Below, one piece after another: positions 6,897-14,367 of a stretch of DNA of 14,367 nt; positions within the stretch are counted from its first letter, which is position 1, and the number at the start of each line of letters is the position of its first letter. The position numbers were made by a program, and so were the translations under genes. Source of the DNA: Synechococcales cyanobacterium 340R_concoct_173_sub (GTDB lineage: Bacteria > Cyanobacteriota > Cyanobacteriia > Leptolyngbyales > Leptolyngbyaceae). Below the pieces are notes generated by a model. It worked only from the letters and a program-made list of their open reading frames with translations. It searched no databases and had not been told where the DNA came from. Where the stretch lies: NCBI GenBank assembly GCA_025354065.1, contig JANXNM010000013.1, positions 1 to 14,367 of the forward strand, written 5' to 3'.

Positions 6897-6905
6897 TTTT
6901 CCACA
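6897..6905 (+). promoter_or_regulatory. DnaA box 3
   Basis: An exact TTTTCCACA on the plus strand, facing box 2 across a 70 bp AT-rich centre. Confidence 0.78.
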
Positions 6906-6918
6906 TCTAAATCGATTT

Positions 6919-6927
6919 TTTTCCACA
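6919..6927 (+). promoter_or_regulatory. DnaA box 4
   Basis: An exact TTTTCCACA on the plus strand, 22 bp (about two helical turns) from box 3, so DnaA on both sites would lie on the same face of the helix. Confidence 0.78.
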
Positions 6928-7039
6928 GCTTTAATCACAAACTCAATCGCACTAATCAACAATGTCACATTATCGACTTAAAAACATAAGTAGAACAAAT
7001 CAACTCTCAAGAGAGATCGCAAGTTAACTAATATTAAAT

Positions 7040-8461
7040 CTAGCGATTACGGCCTTTATTTGTAGCTTGAACCCGATCGTTCAATAACCGTAACGTCTGA
7101 GCAAAATCCCGATCGGAAGCTTTAAGCTTTTCGATTTTTTCACAGCTATACATCACCGTCGTGTGATCTTTCCCACCAAACTCTTCCCCAATTTTGGGCA
7201 AACTAAGACCTGTATGATGACGCATCAAATACATCCCCACTTGACGGGCCATACTAATCTCACGTCGTCTAGATGTCCCTTTCAAATCAACAGACGGAAC
7301 GTTAAAGTGATCAATAATCACATCGAAAATCACATTAGGTGACACATCAATCTTCTCCATTGGTGGATTCAGGACTGACACAATATTTTCAACAGTAAGT
7401 GGTAAACCTGCGATCGAAGTATAGGTCAATGCCCTAGTTAATGCGCCTTCTAGTTCACGAATATTTGAGGTATAAGTCGAGGCAATATATTCAATTACAG
7501 TTCGAGGTAAACGAATGTTTTCATACTCTGCCTTACGATGTAAAATTGCCATGCGAGTTTCTAAATCAGGCGGTTGAATATCGGCAATCAAACCCATGGA
7601 AAATCTAGAACATAGTCGTTCCTGTAATCGAGGAATTTGATTCGGAGGCCGATCGGAAGCCAGAACAACTTGTTTACCTGTTTCATGCAAGGTATTAAAC
7701 GTATGAAAAAACTCTTCTTGAGTATATTCTTTACCTTCAATAAATTGAATATCATCCACTAGCAATACATCAACTTCCCGGTACTGCTCCCTAAATGCGT
7801 ACATATTATCTTTACGAATAGCTGTCACTAGATCGTTTGTAAAGCGCTCAGTTGAGACATAGTAAATCCGCGCATCAGGATTTATTTCTAGACGATAATG
7901 GCCGATCGCCTGCATGAGATGGGTTTTACCTAAACCAACTCCACCACAAAGAAACAATGGATTAAATTCTTGGCCGGGAGACTCTGCAACGGCCAATGAT
8001 GCGGCATGAGCCATTTGATTATTTGGGCCAACCACTAAACGAGAAAACACGTAACGAGAATTTAGTTCCGATCGACGAAATTCCTGAGCTGATGGTGGTT
8101 GCCACAATTGCACTGAAGGTTTGACGTTTTGAGAATTATCAATTGTTTTAGACGATGACTTTAAAAGTGTTGCATCGTCAAACTCAGTTGTTGGATCTTG
8201 ATTAATGATTGAATTAACGAGCTTAACGTCGATCGGACGACCTGCAACATCCTGAACAGCCTGAAGAATTGTGGGTAAATAATATCGTGTCAACCACTTT
8301 TGGGCGAACGGATGTGGGGTCCGAATCATTAGACAATCCGCATCAAAACTCTCCACCACCGTTTTTGCGATCCAAGTATCAAACGTTGGTGGACTCATTT
8401 TCAGCTTCAACTTCTCAAGCGTCTGCGCCCATAAATCAGTTCCGACACTATCAGGAGGCAT
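7040..8461 (-). CDS. dnaA: Chromosomal replication initiator protein DnaA
   Basis: A complete protein of 473 residues with all four DnaA domains. Residues 7-80 are the oligomerisation/helicase-loading domain (LWAQTLEKLKLKMSPPTFDTW). Residues 85-130 are a variable linker. The AAA+ domain carries Walker A GGVGLGKTH (173-181), Walker B DVLLVDDIQF (231-240), the ERLCSRF arginine-finger region (281-287) and sensor II RELEGAL (335-341). Residues 398-440 are the DNA-binding helix-turn-helix with SMARQVGMYLMRHHTGLSLP and the box-reading GGKDHTTVMYSC. ATP-bound DnaA binds TTTTCCACA boxes and opens the origin; the boxes lie directly downstream at 6768-6927. The ATG at 8461 gives the expected N-terminus. 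The gene is divergent from the helicase gene, with a 143 bp shared regulatory region. Confidence 0.98.
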   Translation of the reverse strand: MPPDSVGTDLWAQTLEKLKLKMSPPTFDTWIAKTVVESFDADCLMIRTPHPFAQKWLTRYYLPTILQAVQDVAGRPIDVKLVNSIINQDPTTEFDDATLLKSSSKTIDNSQNVKPSVQLWQPPSAQEFRRSELNSRYVFSRLVVGPNNQMAHAASLAVAESPGQEFNPLFLCGGVGLGKTHLMQAIGHYRLEINPDARIYYVSTERFTNDLVTAIRKDNMYAFREQYREVDVLLVDDIQFIEGKEYTQEEFFHTFNTLHETGKQVVLASDRPPNQIPRLQERLCSRFSMGLIADIQPPDLETRMAILHRKAEYENIRLPRTVIEYIASTYTSNIRELEGALTRALTYTSIAGLPLTVENIVSVLNPPMEKIDVSPNVIFDVIIDHFNVPSVDLKGTSRRREISMARQVGMYLMRHHTGLSLPKIGEEFGGKDHTTVMYSCEKIEKLKASDRDFAQTLRLLNDRVQATNKGRNR

Positions 8462-8517
8462 GATCCAGGATTCCGCGAGATTGGCTATAGATCAATTTAC
8501 AGCAGTTTGCTGGATCA
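8461..8517. promoter_or_regulatory. Inverted repeat overlapping the dnaA start
   Basis: TGATCCAG (8461-8468) and CTGGATCA (8510-8517) are perfect 8 bp inverted repeats with a 41 base spacer. The first arm shares its first base with the dnaA ATG. In the dnaA transcript the arms could pair and cover the start codon region, or they could be two sites for one DNA-binding protein. No protein is known to me for this sequence. Confidence 0.35.
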
Positions 8518-8548
8518 CATGCAAATCGATCATGGGTCAAAAGTGAGC

Positions 8549-8562
8549 GTACACTAGAGTAC
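8549..8562. promoter_or_regulatory. 14 bp near-palindrome, possible operator
   Basis: GTACACTAGAGTAC is symmetric except for one position in each half (GTAC-A-CTAG-A-GTAC). It lies 14 bp upstream of the TATACT box, where a -35 element would be expected, so a bound protein would affect the helicase promoter. Confidence 0.35.
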
Positions 8563-8575
8563 TTGAGGAATTCGT

Positions 8576-8582
8576 GTATACT
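8576..8582 (+). promoter_or_regulatory. Candidate -10 box for the helicase gene, possibly two-way
   Basis: TATACT (8577-8582) is a five-of-six match to the -10 consensus. The overlapping GTATAC (8576-8581) is a palindrome, so the minus strand reads TATACA and could act as a -10 box toward dnaA. Transcription rightward would begin near 8589, 16 bases before the GTG start. No consensus -35 is seen on either strand. Confidence 0.4.
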
Positions 8583-8604
8583 GTCATCCCTCGATTTGTG
8601 CCCT

Positions 8605-11292
8605 GTGACTAACTCTCCCGAAATCTTTGGCATTGACCCGTCTGAAGTCTTTCCTTTTGAATTAGATAGTTTTCAGCTTGATGCGATCGTTGCACTAGAT
8701 ATGGGCAAATCGGTTGTTGTCTGTGCGCCAACGGGTTCTGGGAAGACATTAGTTGGAGAATATGCAATTTACAGGGCACGCGAACGGAACCGTCGGGTTT
8801 TTTATACCACTCCACTGAAAGCCTTATCTAATCAGAAGTTCCGGGATTTTCGTAATCAGTTTGGTCAAGATCAAGTCGGTTTGTTAACAGGTGATACTTC
8901 GATTAATCGTGATGCTCCGATCGTTGTCATGACCACTGAAATCTTCCGAAACATGCTCTATGGAACAGCGATCGGTGAAACAGGTGGCTCAATGTTAGGA
9001 GTGGAAGCGGTGATTTTGGATGAATGTCACTACATGAACGATCGTCAGCGCGGGACGGTTTGGGAAGAATCGATTATTTATTGTCCGCCAGAGATTCAGC
9101 TTGTTGGTCTGTCAGCAACGGTGGCAAATAGTAATCAACTTACTGATTGGATCAACCAAATTCATGGGCCGACGGAATTAATTTATTCAGATTTTCGACC
9201 TGTACCGCTCCAATTTTCCTTTGTCAATCCTTTGGGAATCTTTCCACTCCTAGATGACTCTGGCACTGCCATCAGCCCAATGTTGAAGCCCAAAGGCGGA
9301 AAACAACGGCCACGCGGTTCAAATCCTAGAGGCGAAAAGCGACCCGAAGCACCTGCAATTTCCTTTGTGGTGTCAAAGCTGAATCAGGCTCAGATGCTTC
9401 CTGCAATTTATTTTATCTTCAGTCGTCGAGGCTGCGATCGGGCCATGGATGCTGTTTCAGGTCTTACATTGCTAACGCCTGAAGAGTCTGACAAAATTCA
9501 AGTCGAGGTCGAGGCATTCATCGATCGCAACCCCGAAATTGCCCGTGAAAGTCAGGTGAGTGCGATCGTTCGAGGCATTGCATCACACCATGCAGGCTTG
9601 CTTCCAGCTTGGAAAGCCTTTGTGGAAGAACTCTTTCAACAGGGCTTAGTTAAAGTTGTCTTTGCCACTGAAACCTTGGCCGCTGGGATTAACATGCCTG
9701 CGAGAACTACCGTTATCTCAACATTAAGCAAACGGACGGACGCTGGACATCGATTGTTAAATGGCTCCGAGTTTCTACAAATGTCAGGTCGTGCTGGTCG
9801 TCGCGGAATGGATAAAGTTGGCTACGTGTTGACCGTCCAGACCCCTTATGAAGGCGCACGGGAAGCGGCCAAACTCGCAACAGGTGGCGCTGATCCATTG
9901 GTCAGTCAGTTTACGCCGAGCTATGGCATGGTGCTGAATCTGTTGCAGGTTCACACTTTGGAGCAAGCCAAAGAACTAATTGAGCGAAGTTTTGCCCAAT
10001 ACCTAGCATCCTTTGCCCTCAAGCCTCAGCGTGCAGAAGTCGATCGGATTGAAGGTGAACTTACGGCCTTGAAAAAACGGGTTGCTTCGGTAGATTGGAA
10101 GCTTTTATCTCAGTACGAAAAACTGCAAGATCGGCAGCGCGAAGAAAAACGTCTGCTTAAAACACTTCAACTTCAAGCAGGCGAGGCACATGCGGATGAA
10201 CTTGTATTAATGCTGCCCTATGCTTTAGCTGGAACCGCGCTTCTGCTCAAAGGCAACACCGTTCAGGTCCCCACTCCCATTTCCGCCGTACTCGTCACCA
10301 AACTTTCGGGTCCGGGCCAGCTTCCTTATTTACTTTGCCTGAGCCGGGATAACCGTTGGCGGATTGCTAGCATTGTTGATGTTGTTCAACTGCGTCCTGA
10401 TATTCCTCGCTTAGAAGCAATAGATCGGCTTCCTATTCCAGATGATTTGATGCCGCGTCCCGGCCAGTCCCGTCGAGGCGATGACGTTTCCGCAGTACTG
10501 GCCAGCAAAATTCCCCAACTCGACTACGATACCGCTGAAACTCTGCCGCCTGAAGTCTATGCCCAGCTTCAACGGATGCAGGGAGTGCAGGCCAATATCG
10601 ACAATCATCCGGTTCACAAATGGGGCGATCGAGCCAAAATCGTTAAGGCTCAGCGTCGGATTGAACTGCTGGAGGGAGATTTAACTGCCGTCACGTCTCA
10701 AATGGGCCGTCAGAGCCAGCGACATTGGAATGACTTCTTGGCTTTAGTTGAGTTGTTGCAAGAATTTGGGGCGTTGGATGGGTTACAGCCGACAGAACTC
10801 GGGCAGGCGATCGCGGCGATTCGAGGGGACAACGAACTATGGTTGGGGCTGGCGGTGATGTCGGGTGAACTGGATGATCTCGACCCACACCATTTAGCCG
10901 CCGTTTGCGCGGCATTGGTCACAGAAGCGGCCCGCCCAGATAGTTGGAGTCGATATGCGCTGTCTGAAACCGTAATCGAAGTTGTTGAAACCCTGCGTCC
11001 TCTGCGCCGTCAGCTTTTCCAACGTCAGCGCCGTCAAGATGTGATGATTCCTATTTGGCTCGAAGAAGACTTGGTTAGCATTGTGGAGCAGTGGGCCTTA
11101 GAAACCGAATGGGCAGAGCTAGCGGCCAATACCAGTATGGATGAGGGTGATATTGTCAGAATGATGCGGCGAACATTAGACATTTTGTCGCAAATTCCCT
11201 ACGTTCCCCATGCCTCGCGTACCCTAAAGGATAATGCGGTGCGTGCGGTTCAATTGATCGATCGTTTCCCCATTAATGAGACTATTGAGTAA
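8605..11292 (+). CDS. Ski2/Mtr4-like DExH-box RNA helicase
   Basis: An 895-residue superfamily 2 helicase. Motif I is APTGSGKT (41-48), motif Ia TTPLKALSNQ (68-77), motif II DECH (139-142), motif III SAT (170-172) and motif VI QMSGRAGRRG (392-401). SHHAGLLPAWK (328-338) and FATETLAAGINMPA (353-366) are typical of the Ski2/Mtr4/Brr2 group. A basic, low-complexity insert (about 228-249) lies between the two RecA domains. Residues about 420-700 hold linker, stalk-like and beta-rich parts, and the last 170 residues match the helical DSHCT (rRNA-processing arch) domain. The nearest known relatives are cyanobacterial helicases and plant chloroplast ISE2, so a role in RNA processing or decay is likely. 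The GTG at 8605 (VTNSPEIFG) is preferred because a likely -10 box lies at 8577-8582, after an earlier in-frame TTG at 8563. No Shine-Dalgarno precedes either. It is divergent from dnaA. Confidence 0.93.
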   Translation: MTNSPEIFGIDPSEVFPFELDSFQLDAIVALDMGKSVVVCAPTGSGKTLVGEYAIYRARERNRRVFYTTPLKALSNQKFRDFRNQFGQDQVGLLTGDTSINRDAPIVVMTTEIFRNMLYGTAIGETGGSMLGVEAVILDECHYMNDRQRGTVWEESIIYCPPEIQLVGLSATVANSNQLTDWINQIHGPTELIYSDFRPVPLQFSFVNPLGIFPLLDDSGTAISPMLKPKGGKQRPRGSNPRGEKRPEAPAISFVVSKLNQAQMLPAIYFIFSRRGCDRAMDAVSGLTLLTPEESDKIQVEVEAFIDRNPEIARESQVSAIVRGIASHHAGLLPAWKAFVEELFQQGLVKVVFATETLAAGINMPARTTVISTLSKRTDAGHRLLNGSEFLQMSGRAGRRGMDKVGYVLTVQTPYEGAREAAKLATGGADPLVSQFTPSYGMVLNLLQVHTLEQAKELIERSFAQYLASFALKPQRAEVDRIEGELTALKKRVASVDWKLLSQYEKLQDRQREEKRLLKTLQLQAGEAHADELVLMLPYALAGTALLLKGNTVQVPTPISAVLVTKLSGPGQLPYLLCLSRDNRWRIASIVDVVQLRPDIPRLEAIDRLPIPDDLMPRPGQSRRGDDVSAVLASKIPQLDYDTAETLPPEVYAQLQRMQGVQANIDNHPVHKWGDRAKIVKAQRRIELLEGDLTAVTSQMGRQSQRHWNDFLALVELLQEFGALDGLQPTELGQAIAAIRGDNELWLGLAVMSGELDDLDPHHLAAVCAALVTEAARPDSWSRYALSETVIEVVETLRPLRRQLFQRQRRQDVMIPIWLEEDLVSIVEQWALETEWAELAANTSMDEGDIVRMMRRTLDILSQIPYVPHASRTLKDNAVRAVQLIDRFPINETIE

Positions 11293-11313
11293 AGTACTCC
11301 CTGATAGTTTTGC

Positions 11314-11329
11314 AACTCTCCCTAGAGTT
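11314..11329 (+). terminator. Hairpin after the helicase gene
   Basis: AACTCT-CCCT-AGAGTT is a perfect 6 bp stem with a 4 base loop, 21 bases past the stop codon. It is followed by AAAATTCT rather than a T-run, so it is a weak candidate for a terminator or a 3' end stabiliser. Confidence 0.4.
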
Positions 11330-11504
11330 AAAATTCTACAAATTCCGCAATTAGATAAAAATTTTAAAAAATAACAATTTCATAATTAAGTATGAATTCC
11401 GTGTAAGGCCTGAGCGATCGCATTCGATAATTGCCTATACTTCACACAACGGAACGGAACTCCCCCCTGTTTCATGTTCCCTGATTGTCCGTCAAGGATA
11501 GGCA
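11330..11504 (+). promoter_or_regulatory. Upstream region of the HD-GYP regulator gene
   Basis: No gene is seen. An A/T-rich tract covers about 11337-11395. A HIP1 octamer is at 11414-11421. TATACT (11436-11441) is a good -10 candidate without a clear -35; it would give a leader of about 57 bases. That leader holds GGAACGGAAC (11451-11460) and a later GTTCC, which could pair weakly. AAGGA (11494-11498) lies six bases before the TTG at 11505 and decides that start. Confidence 0.4.
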
Positions 11505-12551
11505 TTGGCTACTGTGGATAACCTTGATATAAACTCTGCAAAAGTATTAGTGGTGGACGACCATCCATCTAGTCGTATGGTTGCATCTGCACTCCTTGAG
11601 GTGGAGGGCTACAGTGTTTTGGAAGCAGAAAATGGTCCATCGGCTATCGATATCGTTTTAGCCGAAGATCCAGATTTAATTTTGCTAGATATAATGATGC
11701 CGGGGATGGATGGCTATGAAGTCTGCCGTCGCCTCAAAGCCGATGACCATACACGCTTAATTCCAGTTGTTTTTGTCACAGCATTACACGATCGGCAAGC
11801 TCGGCTTTGGGGCATTGAAGCGGGCGGCGATGACTTTTTGATTAAGCCCTTTGACGAACTTGAGCTATCGGCCCGAGTCAAGTCCCTCGTTCGCCAAAAG
11901 CGGCTGAATCAAGATCTAGACCATGCCGAAAAAGTATTGTTTTCGATCGCCCGCACGGTGGAAAGTCGCGATCCCAATACGGGCGATCACTGCGAACGAC
12001 TGGTGAATCGGGGCAAAGCGTTTGGTGAGTTTTTGGGCTTGTCTCGCAATGGGGTTCGCGATTTGATGTGGGGGGGGTATTTACATGACATTGGCAAAGT
12101 GGGGATTGCAGATGCCATTTTGTTGAAGCCGGGAAAATTTACTCCGGAAGAATTTGAAATTATGAAAACCCATGTGACGATCGGCGAATCCATTTGTCAA
12201 CCCTTGCGGACCATGCGCGGTGTCACGCCAATTATTCGTCATCATCACGAGCGTTGGGATGGATCGGGCTACCCTGACGGTCTGAAGAGCAATGATATTC
12301 CCTATTTAGCTCAAGTGTTTCAGCTTATTGACATTTATGATGCGCTGTCCAGTGAACGGCCTTATAAAAAGAGCTTTACGCCTCAAGAATGCATTGACAT
12401 CATGCAGGAAGAAGCCGATCGGAACTGGCGAAATCCAGTGTTGATGCAGTCCTTTGTGGAATTTATTTATGTTACTGAAATTAATAAACCGAATCGCGAT
12501 ATTTGGCTCGATCGCTATGTGAAGCGGACAGATCAACGGGTTGCGTCTTAG
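11505..12551 (+). CDS. Response regulator with HD-GYP cyclic-di-GMP phosphodiesterase domain
   Basis: A 348-residue two-domain protein. Residues 12-130 are a receiver domain with acidic pair D18-D19, phospho-acceptor D62 ([13 protein letters not shown]), T92 and K114 (LIKP). Residues 140-330 are an HD-GYP domain with HxxR-type H162 (GDHCERL), the HD pair H194-D195 (YLHDIGK), the run [15 protein letters not shown] with GYP at 255-257, and DIYDAL (276-281). All expected metal-binding and signature residues are present, so the enzyme should be active in degrading cyclic-di-GMP when phosphorylated by a partner kinase, which is not in this window. The start is a TTG, supported by AAGGA six bases upstream; a GTG at 11514 is the alternative. 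It is 74 bp upstream of glmU on the same strand, so shared transcription is plausible. Confidence 0.94.
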   Translation: MATVDNLDINSAKVLVVDDHPSSRMVASALLEVEGYSVLEAENGPSAIDIVLAEDPDLILLDIMMPGMDGYEVCRRLKADDHTRLIPVVFVTALHDRQARLWGIEAGGDDFLIKPFDELELSARVKSLVRQKRLNQDLDHAEKVLFSIARTVESRDPNTGDHCERLVNRGKAFGEFLGLSRNGVRDLMWGGYLHDIGKVGIADAILLKPGKFTPEEFEIMKTHVTIGESICQPLRTMRGVTPIIRHHHERWDGSGYPDGLKSNDIPYLAQVFQLIDIYDALSSERPYKKSFTPQECIDIMQEEADRNWRNPVLMQSFVEFIYVTEINKPNRDIWLDRYVKRTDQRVAS

Positions 12552-12625
12552 TCGGGGGGCTGACGGAAATCAATTCGATCGACAAGGTATACTGCCGAAT
12601 GATGGTATTGGGTGAAGAATCGATT

Positions 12626-13969
12626 ATGGTCGCGATCGCAATTTTGGCAGCCGGAAAAGGCACAAGAATGAAATCTACGCTTCCAAAGGTTGTCCACACC
12701 TTGGGACAAAAGACACTGGTAGAGCGGGTTCTGGATACTGCTCAGGGGCTGCAACCCGAGCGACAAATCGTGATTGTTGGCTATCAGGCGGATACGGTAC
12801 GTCAGGTATTGACCGATCGTAGCGTTGAATTTGTTGAACAGACGGAGCAGCTCGGGACGGGACATGCAGCACAGCAATTGTTGCCAGCGTTGGCGGGCTT
12901 TACGGGGGACTTGATTATTCTGAATGGCGATGCGCCTCTGATCCGTTCAAGTACCTTAGAAAAACTGCTCAAAGTTCATCAAGAAAACGGCAATTCCGCC
13001 ACCATTCTCACGGCCCAACTGACTAACCCTAAGGGCTATGGACGCGTGTTTTGTGATGCCAAGGGCTATCTAACTGAGATTATTGAGGACCGGGATTGCA
13101 CCCCAGAACAACGGGAAAATCGTCGAGTTAATGCGGGTATTTATTGTTTTCGTTGGCCCGATTTAGAGCAAACGTTGCCAAAGCTAACGACGGAAAATGA
13201 CCAGAAAGAATATTACCTAACCGATGCAGTGAATTTCCTCACTCCTGTCATGGTGATGGATGTGCCAGATGAAGCGGAAATCACGGGCATTAACGATCGT
13301 AAACAGTTGGCCGATGCCTACGCGATGCTGCAAGAGCGAATCAAAACGGAATGGCTTCTGAAAGGCGTGACAATCGTGGATCCTTCTAGTGTGACGATCG
13401 ATGACACCGTAACGATCGCGCCCAATGCCATCATCGAACCGCAAACTCATCTGCGCGGCACCACCACGATCGGGGCGGGCAGTCGGATTGGCCCTGGAAG
13501 CTTGATTGAAAACAGTACGATCGGCGAAAATACGACGATTTTGTTTTCTGTGGTTATGGATAGCATCGTTAATTCGGGTTCGACTGTCGGACCTTATGCT
13601 CATTTACGATCGGCGGCGGTGGTGGGCGAAAACTGTCGGATTGGTAACTTTGTAGAACTGAAAAATGCTCAAATCGGATCCGGCACAAATGCAGCTCACT
13701 TGACCTATCTCGGTGATGCAACCTTGGGCACTCAGGTCAATATCGGCGCTGGAACCATCACGGTCAACTACGACGGACAGGCTAAACATCGCACTACTAT
13801 TGGCGATCGGACCAAAATTGGGGCAAATAATTCCCTAGTTGCACCCTTAACGATCGGCAATGATGTGACGACTGCGGCAGGTTCCACGATCGTGGAACAT
13901 CTCCCCGATGATTGCTTGGCTATTGCCCGTGCCCGTCAAGTGGTGAAGCCAAACTGGAAGAAGTCCTAA
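12626..13969 (+). CDS. glmU: Bifunctional UDP-GlcNAc pyrophosphorylase / glucosamine-1-phosphate acetyltransferase
   Basis: A complete protein of 447 residues, near the usual 450-460. The N-terminal uridylyltransferase domain has [11 protein letters not shown] (7-17), LPK with K21, QLGTGHA (75-81) and the metal-binding NGDAPL (100-105). From about residue 250 the protein is a left-handed beta-helix built of hexapeptide repeats ([20 protein letters not shown]). The acetyl-CoA part includes AHLTYLGDA, whose histidine is the catalytic base, and [13 protein letters not shown]. It makes UDP-GlcNAc from glucosamine-1-phosphate, acetyl-CoA and UTP in the cytoplasm, for peptidoglycan and surface polysaccharide. 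The ATG at 12626 gives the conserved start [10 protein letters not shown]; in-frame ATGs near 12599-12604 would add 8-9 unconserved residues. It follows the HD-GYP gene by 74 bp and ends without an obvious terminator. Confidence 0.97.
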   Translation: MVAIAILAAGKGTRMKSTLPKVVHTLGQKTLVERVLDTAQGLQPERQIVIVGYQADTVRQVLTDRSVEFVEQTEQLGTGHAAQQLLPALAGFTGDLIILNGDAPLIRSSTLEKLLKVHQENGNSATILTAQLTNPKGYGRVFCDAKGYLTEIIEDRDCTPEQRENRRVNAGIYCFRWPDLEQTLPKLTTENDQKEYYLTDAVNFLTPVMVMDVPDEAEITGINDRKQLADAYAMLQERIKTEWLLKGVTIVDPSSVTIDDTVTIAPNAIIEPQTHLRGTTTIGAGSRIGPGSLIENSTIGENTTILFSVVMDSIVNSGSTVGPYAHLRSAAVVGENCRIGNFVELKNAQIGSGTNAAHLTYLGDATLGTQVNIGAGTITVNYDGQAKHRTTIGDRTKIGANNSLVAPLTIGNDVTTAAGSTIVEHLPDDCLAIARARQVVKPNWKKS

Positions 13970-14145
13970 TTTCTGGGTTTTTATTTGAACATTTTTCTCA
14001 TGAGATGTACTGCATTTTTTGGTTTCAGATCCCAAATCAAGGCATGTAGACAGGAAATTTCAGCCTATATGCCTATTAGCTGCCTCTGTTCCTAGGTTGG
14101 ACAGTAAGTTACCGTATCTTTTAAGTCCAAGATAATAAAACTTAG
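13970..14145. other. Spacer after glmU, no gene seen
   Basis: This AT-rich 176 bp gap shows no coding potential on either strand and no tRNA-like fold. T-rich runs follow the glmU stop (13978-13999) but without a strong stem before them. TTGGAC (14097-14102) could be a -35 for the next gene, but only the poor match TTTAAG lies at 17 bp spacing. Confidence 0.35.
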
Positions 14146-14367
14146 ATGCTCCCTCAACAAGACAAGCCCTATGCAGAAGATCGAGACAGAAAATCTTTGG
14201 AAATCCTGCGGCAAACTTCGGATAGCCAATGGATTAACGATTATTTGGATTTAGCGAAAGAGTTGTTTGAATTTCTGGAGCTTCAATCTGGCGATCCTCG
14301 CTTAGTGGTCTCTCCACGAAATAAAGATAGGATTAGCATCTCTATTAATCAACGATGGGTACTTACA
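14146..14367 (+). CDS. Unrecognised protein, 5' part only
   Basis: An open frame of 74 codons that runs off the right edge. It begins MLPQQDKPYAEDRDRKSLEI and continues through a helical stretch (WINDYLDLAKELFEFLEL, about 29-46) to a beta-like end (RISISINQRWVLT). An in-frame TAG sits directly before the ATG, so the start cannot be further upstream. No Shine-Dalgarno, signal peptide or membrane span is seen. I do not recognise the family. It is soluble, charged and probably cytoplasmic. The codon pattern looks like that of a real gene, and it is on the same strand as glmU, 176 bp downstream. Confidence 0.6.
   Translation, partial: MLPQQDKPYAEDRDRKSLEILRQTSDSQWINDYLDLAKELFEFLELQSGDPRLVVSPRNKDRISISINQRWVLT

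Larger units (their letters stand above)
6682..7039. other. oriC: Probable replication origin (oriC) between dnaA and dnaN
   Basis: No gene is seen in these 358 bp. The region holds four exact copies of TTTTCCACA, the DnaA box form known from cyanobacteria. Two are on the minus strand at the dnaN side and two on the plus strand at the dnaA side, so they face each other across an AT-rich centre (about 6842-6896) that could serve as the unwinding element. A second AT-rich stretch lies at about 6930-7035. CTCTC-AA-GAGAG (7004-7015) is a small inverted repeat just past the dnaA stop, perhaps the remnant of a terminator. A plus-strand TATAAT (6858-6863) lies in the AT-rich centre. Position beside dnaA and dnaN strongly supports an origin; start of replication here is inferred. 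Confidence 0.8.
789..12639. repeat. Dispersed HIP1 octamers (GCGATCGC)
   Basis: Exact copies are at 789-796, 1342-1349, 3431-3438, 4649-4656, 10807-10814, 11414-11421 and 12632-12639. All but the one at 11414 lie in coding sequence. By chance fewer than one copy would be expected in 14.4 kb at even base composition. HIP1 is a well-known mark of many cyanobacterial genomes. Confidence 0.9.

Noticed and set aside
7132..7144. Extra DnaA-box-like TTTTTCACA near the dnaA 3' end
   Set aside because: It has one mismatch and lies in coding sequence, so chance is likely.
12503..12625. 41-residue extension of GlmU into the HD-GYP gene
   Set aside because: The conserved GlmU N-terminus begins at 12626, and the extension overlaps the end of another gene in a different frame.
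12686..12696. TTGTCCACA in glmU as a DnaA box
   Set aside because: It is a single isolated site in coding sequence, far from the origin, and not the form used by the four clustered boxes.
12548..12877. 109-residue open frame opposite glmU
   Set aside because: It is antisense to the conserved GlmU N-terminal domain, with no protein-like features.
13217..13603. 128-residue open frame opposite glmU
   Set aside because: It lies fully within the antisense of the beta-helix repeats; its composition is that of a shadow frame.
1..14367. CRISPR arrays, tRNA or rRNA genes
   Set aside because: No regularly spaced repeats of CRISPR size, and no tRNA- or rRNA-like segments, were found in the gaps between genes.

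Overview
The window looks like chromosomal DNA of a cyanobacterium. It is rich in CGATCG/GATCGG words and holds seven exact copies of the cyanobacterial HIP1 octamer GCGATCGC. Several proteins are of cyanobacterial type: an SLH-domain porin, a chloroplast/cyanobacterial Ski2-like RNA helicase, and an Rpn nuclease with a DUF4351 tail. The DnaA boxes match the cyanobacterial form TTTTCCACA. Genus cannot be fixed from the sequence alone.

Layout from left to right. Bases 1-465 (-) are the 5' part of an SLH-domain outer-membrane porin, cut by the window edge. It follows a 139 bp regulatory gap with an 11 bp direct repeat. Bases 605-2065 (-) encode a membrane-anchored protein of unknown function, which probably shares a transcript with the GT4 glycosyltransferase at 2105-3310 (-). 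A GT2 glycosyltransferase (3374-4324, +) is divergent from the GT4 gene. The 63 bp between them hold a heptamer tandem repeat. An Rpn-family nuclease gene (4333-5286, -) converges on the GT2 gene. Then come dnaN (5530-6681, -), a probable replication origin (6682-7039) with four DnaA boxes, and dnaA (7040-8461, -). A compact divergent regulatory region separates dnaA from a large Ski2-like helicase gene (8605-11292, +). After a 212 bp gap come a response regulator with an HD-GYP domain (11505-12551, +) and glmU (12626-13969, +). The window ends in an unrecognised partial gene (14146-14367, +).

How the parts fit. dnaA, the origin and dnaN form the replication-initiation core. The two glycosyltransferases, GlmU (UDP-GlcNAc supply) and the porin relate to cell envelope or surface polysaccharide. 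The HD-GYP regulator probably lowers cyclic-di-GMP and lies 74 bp upstream of glmU on the same strand. The helicase is expected to act in RNA processing or decay. Rpn is a mobile or defence-type nuclease sitting beside the replication core.

Most of the window is ordinary housekeeping DNA and I found no clear new system. The points most worth checking are the 2+2 inverted DnaA-box layout, a dyad overlapping a perfect -10 box upstream of rpn, an in-frame internal start in rpn that could yield a separate DUF4351 peptide, and the symmetric elements between dnaA and the helicase gene.
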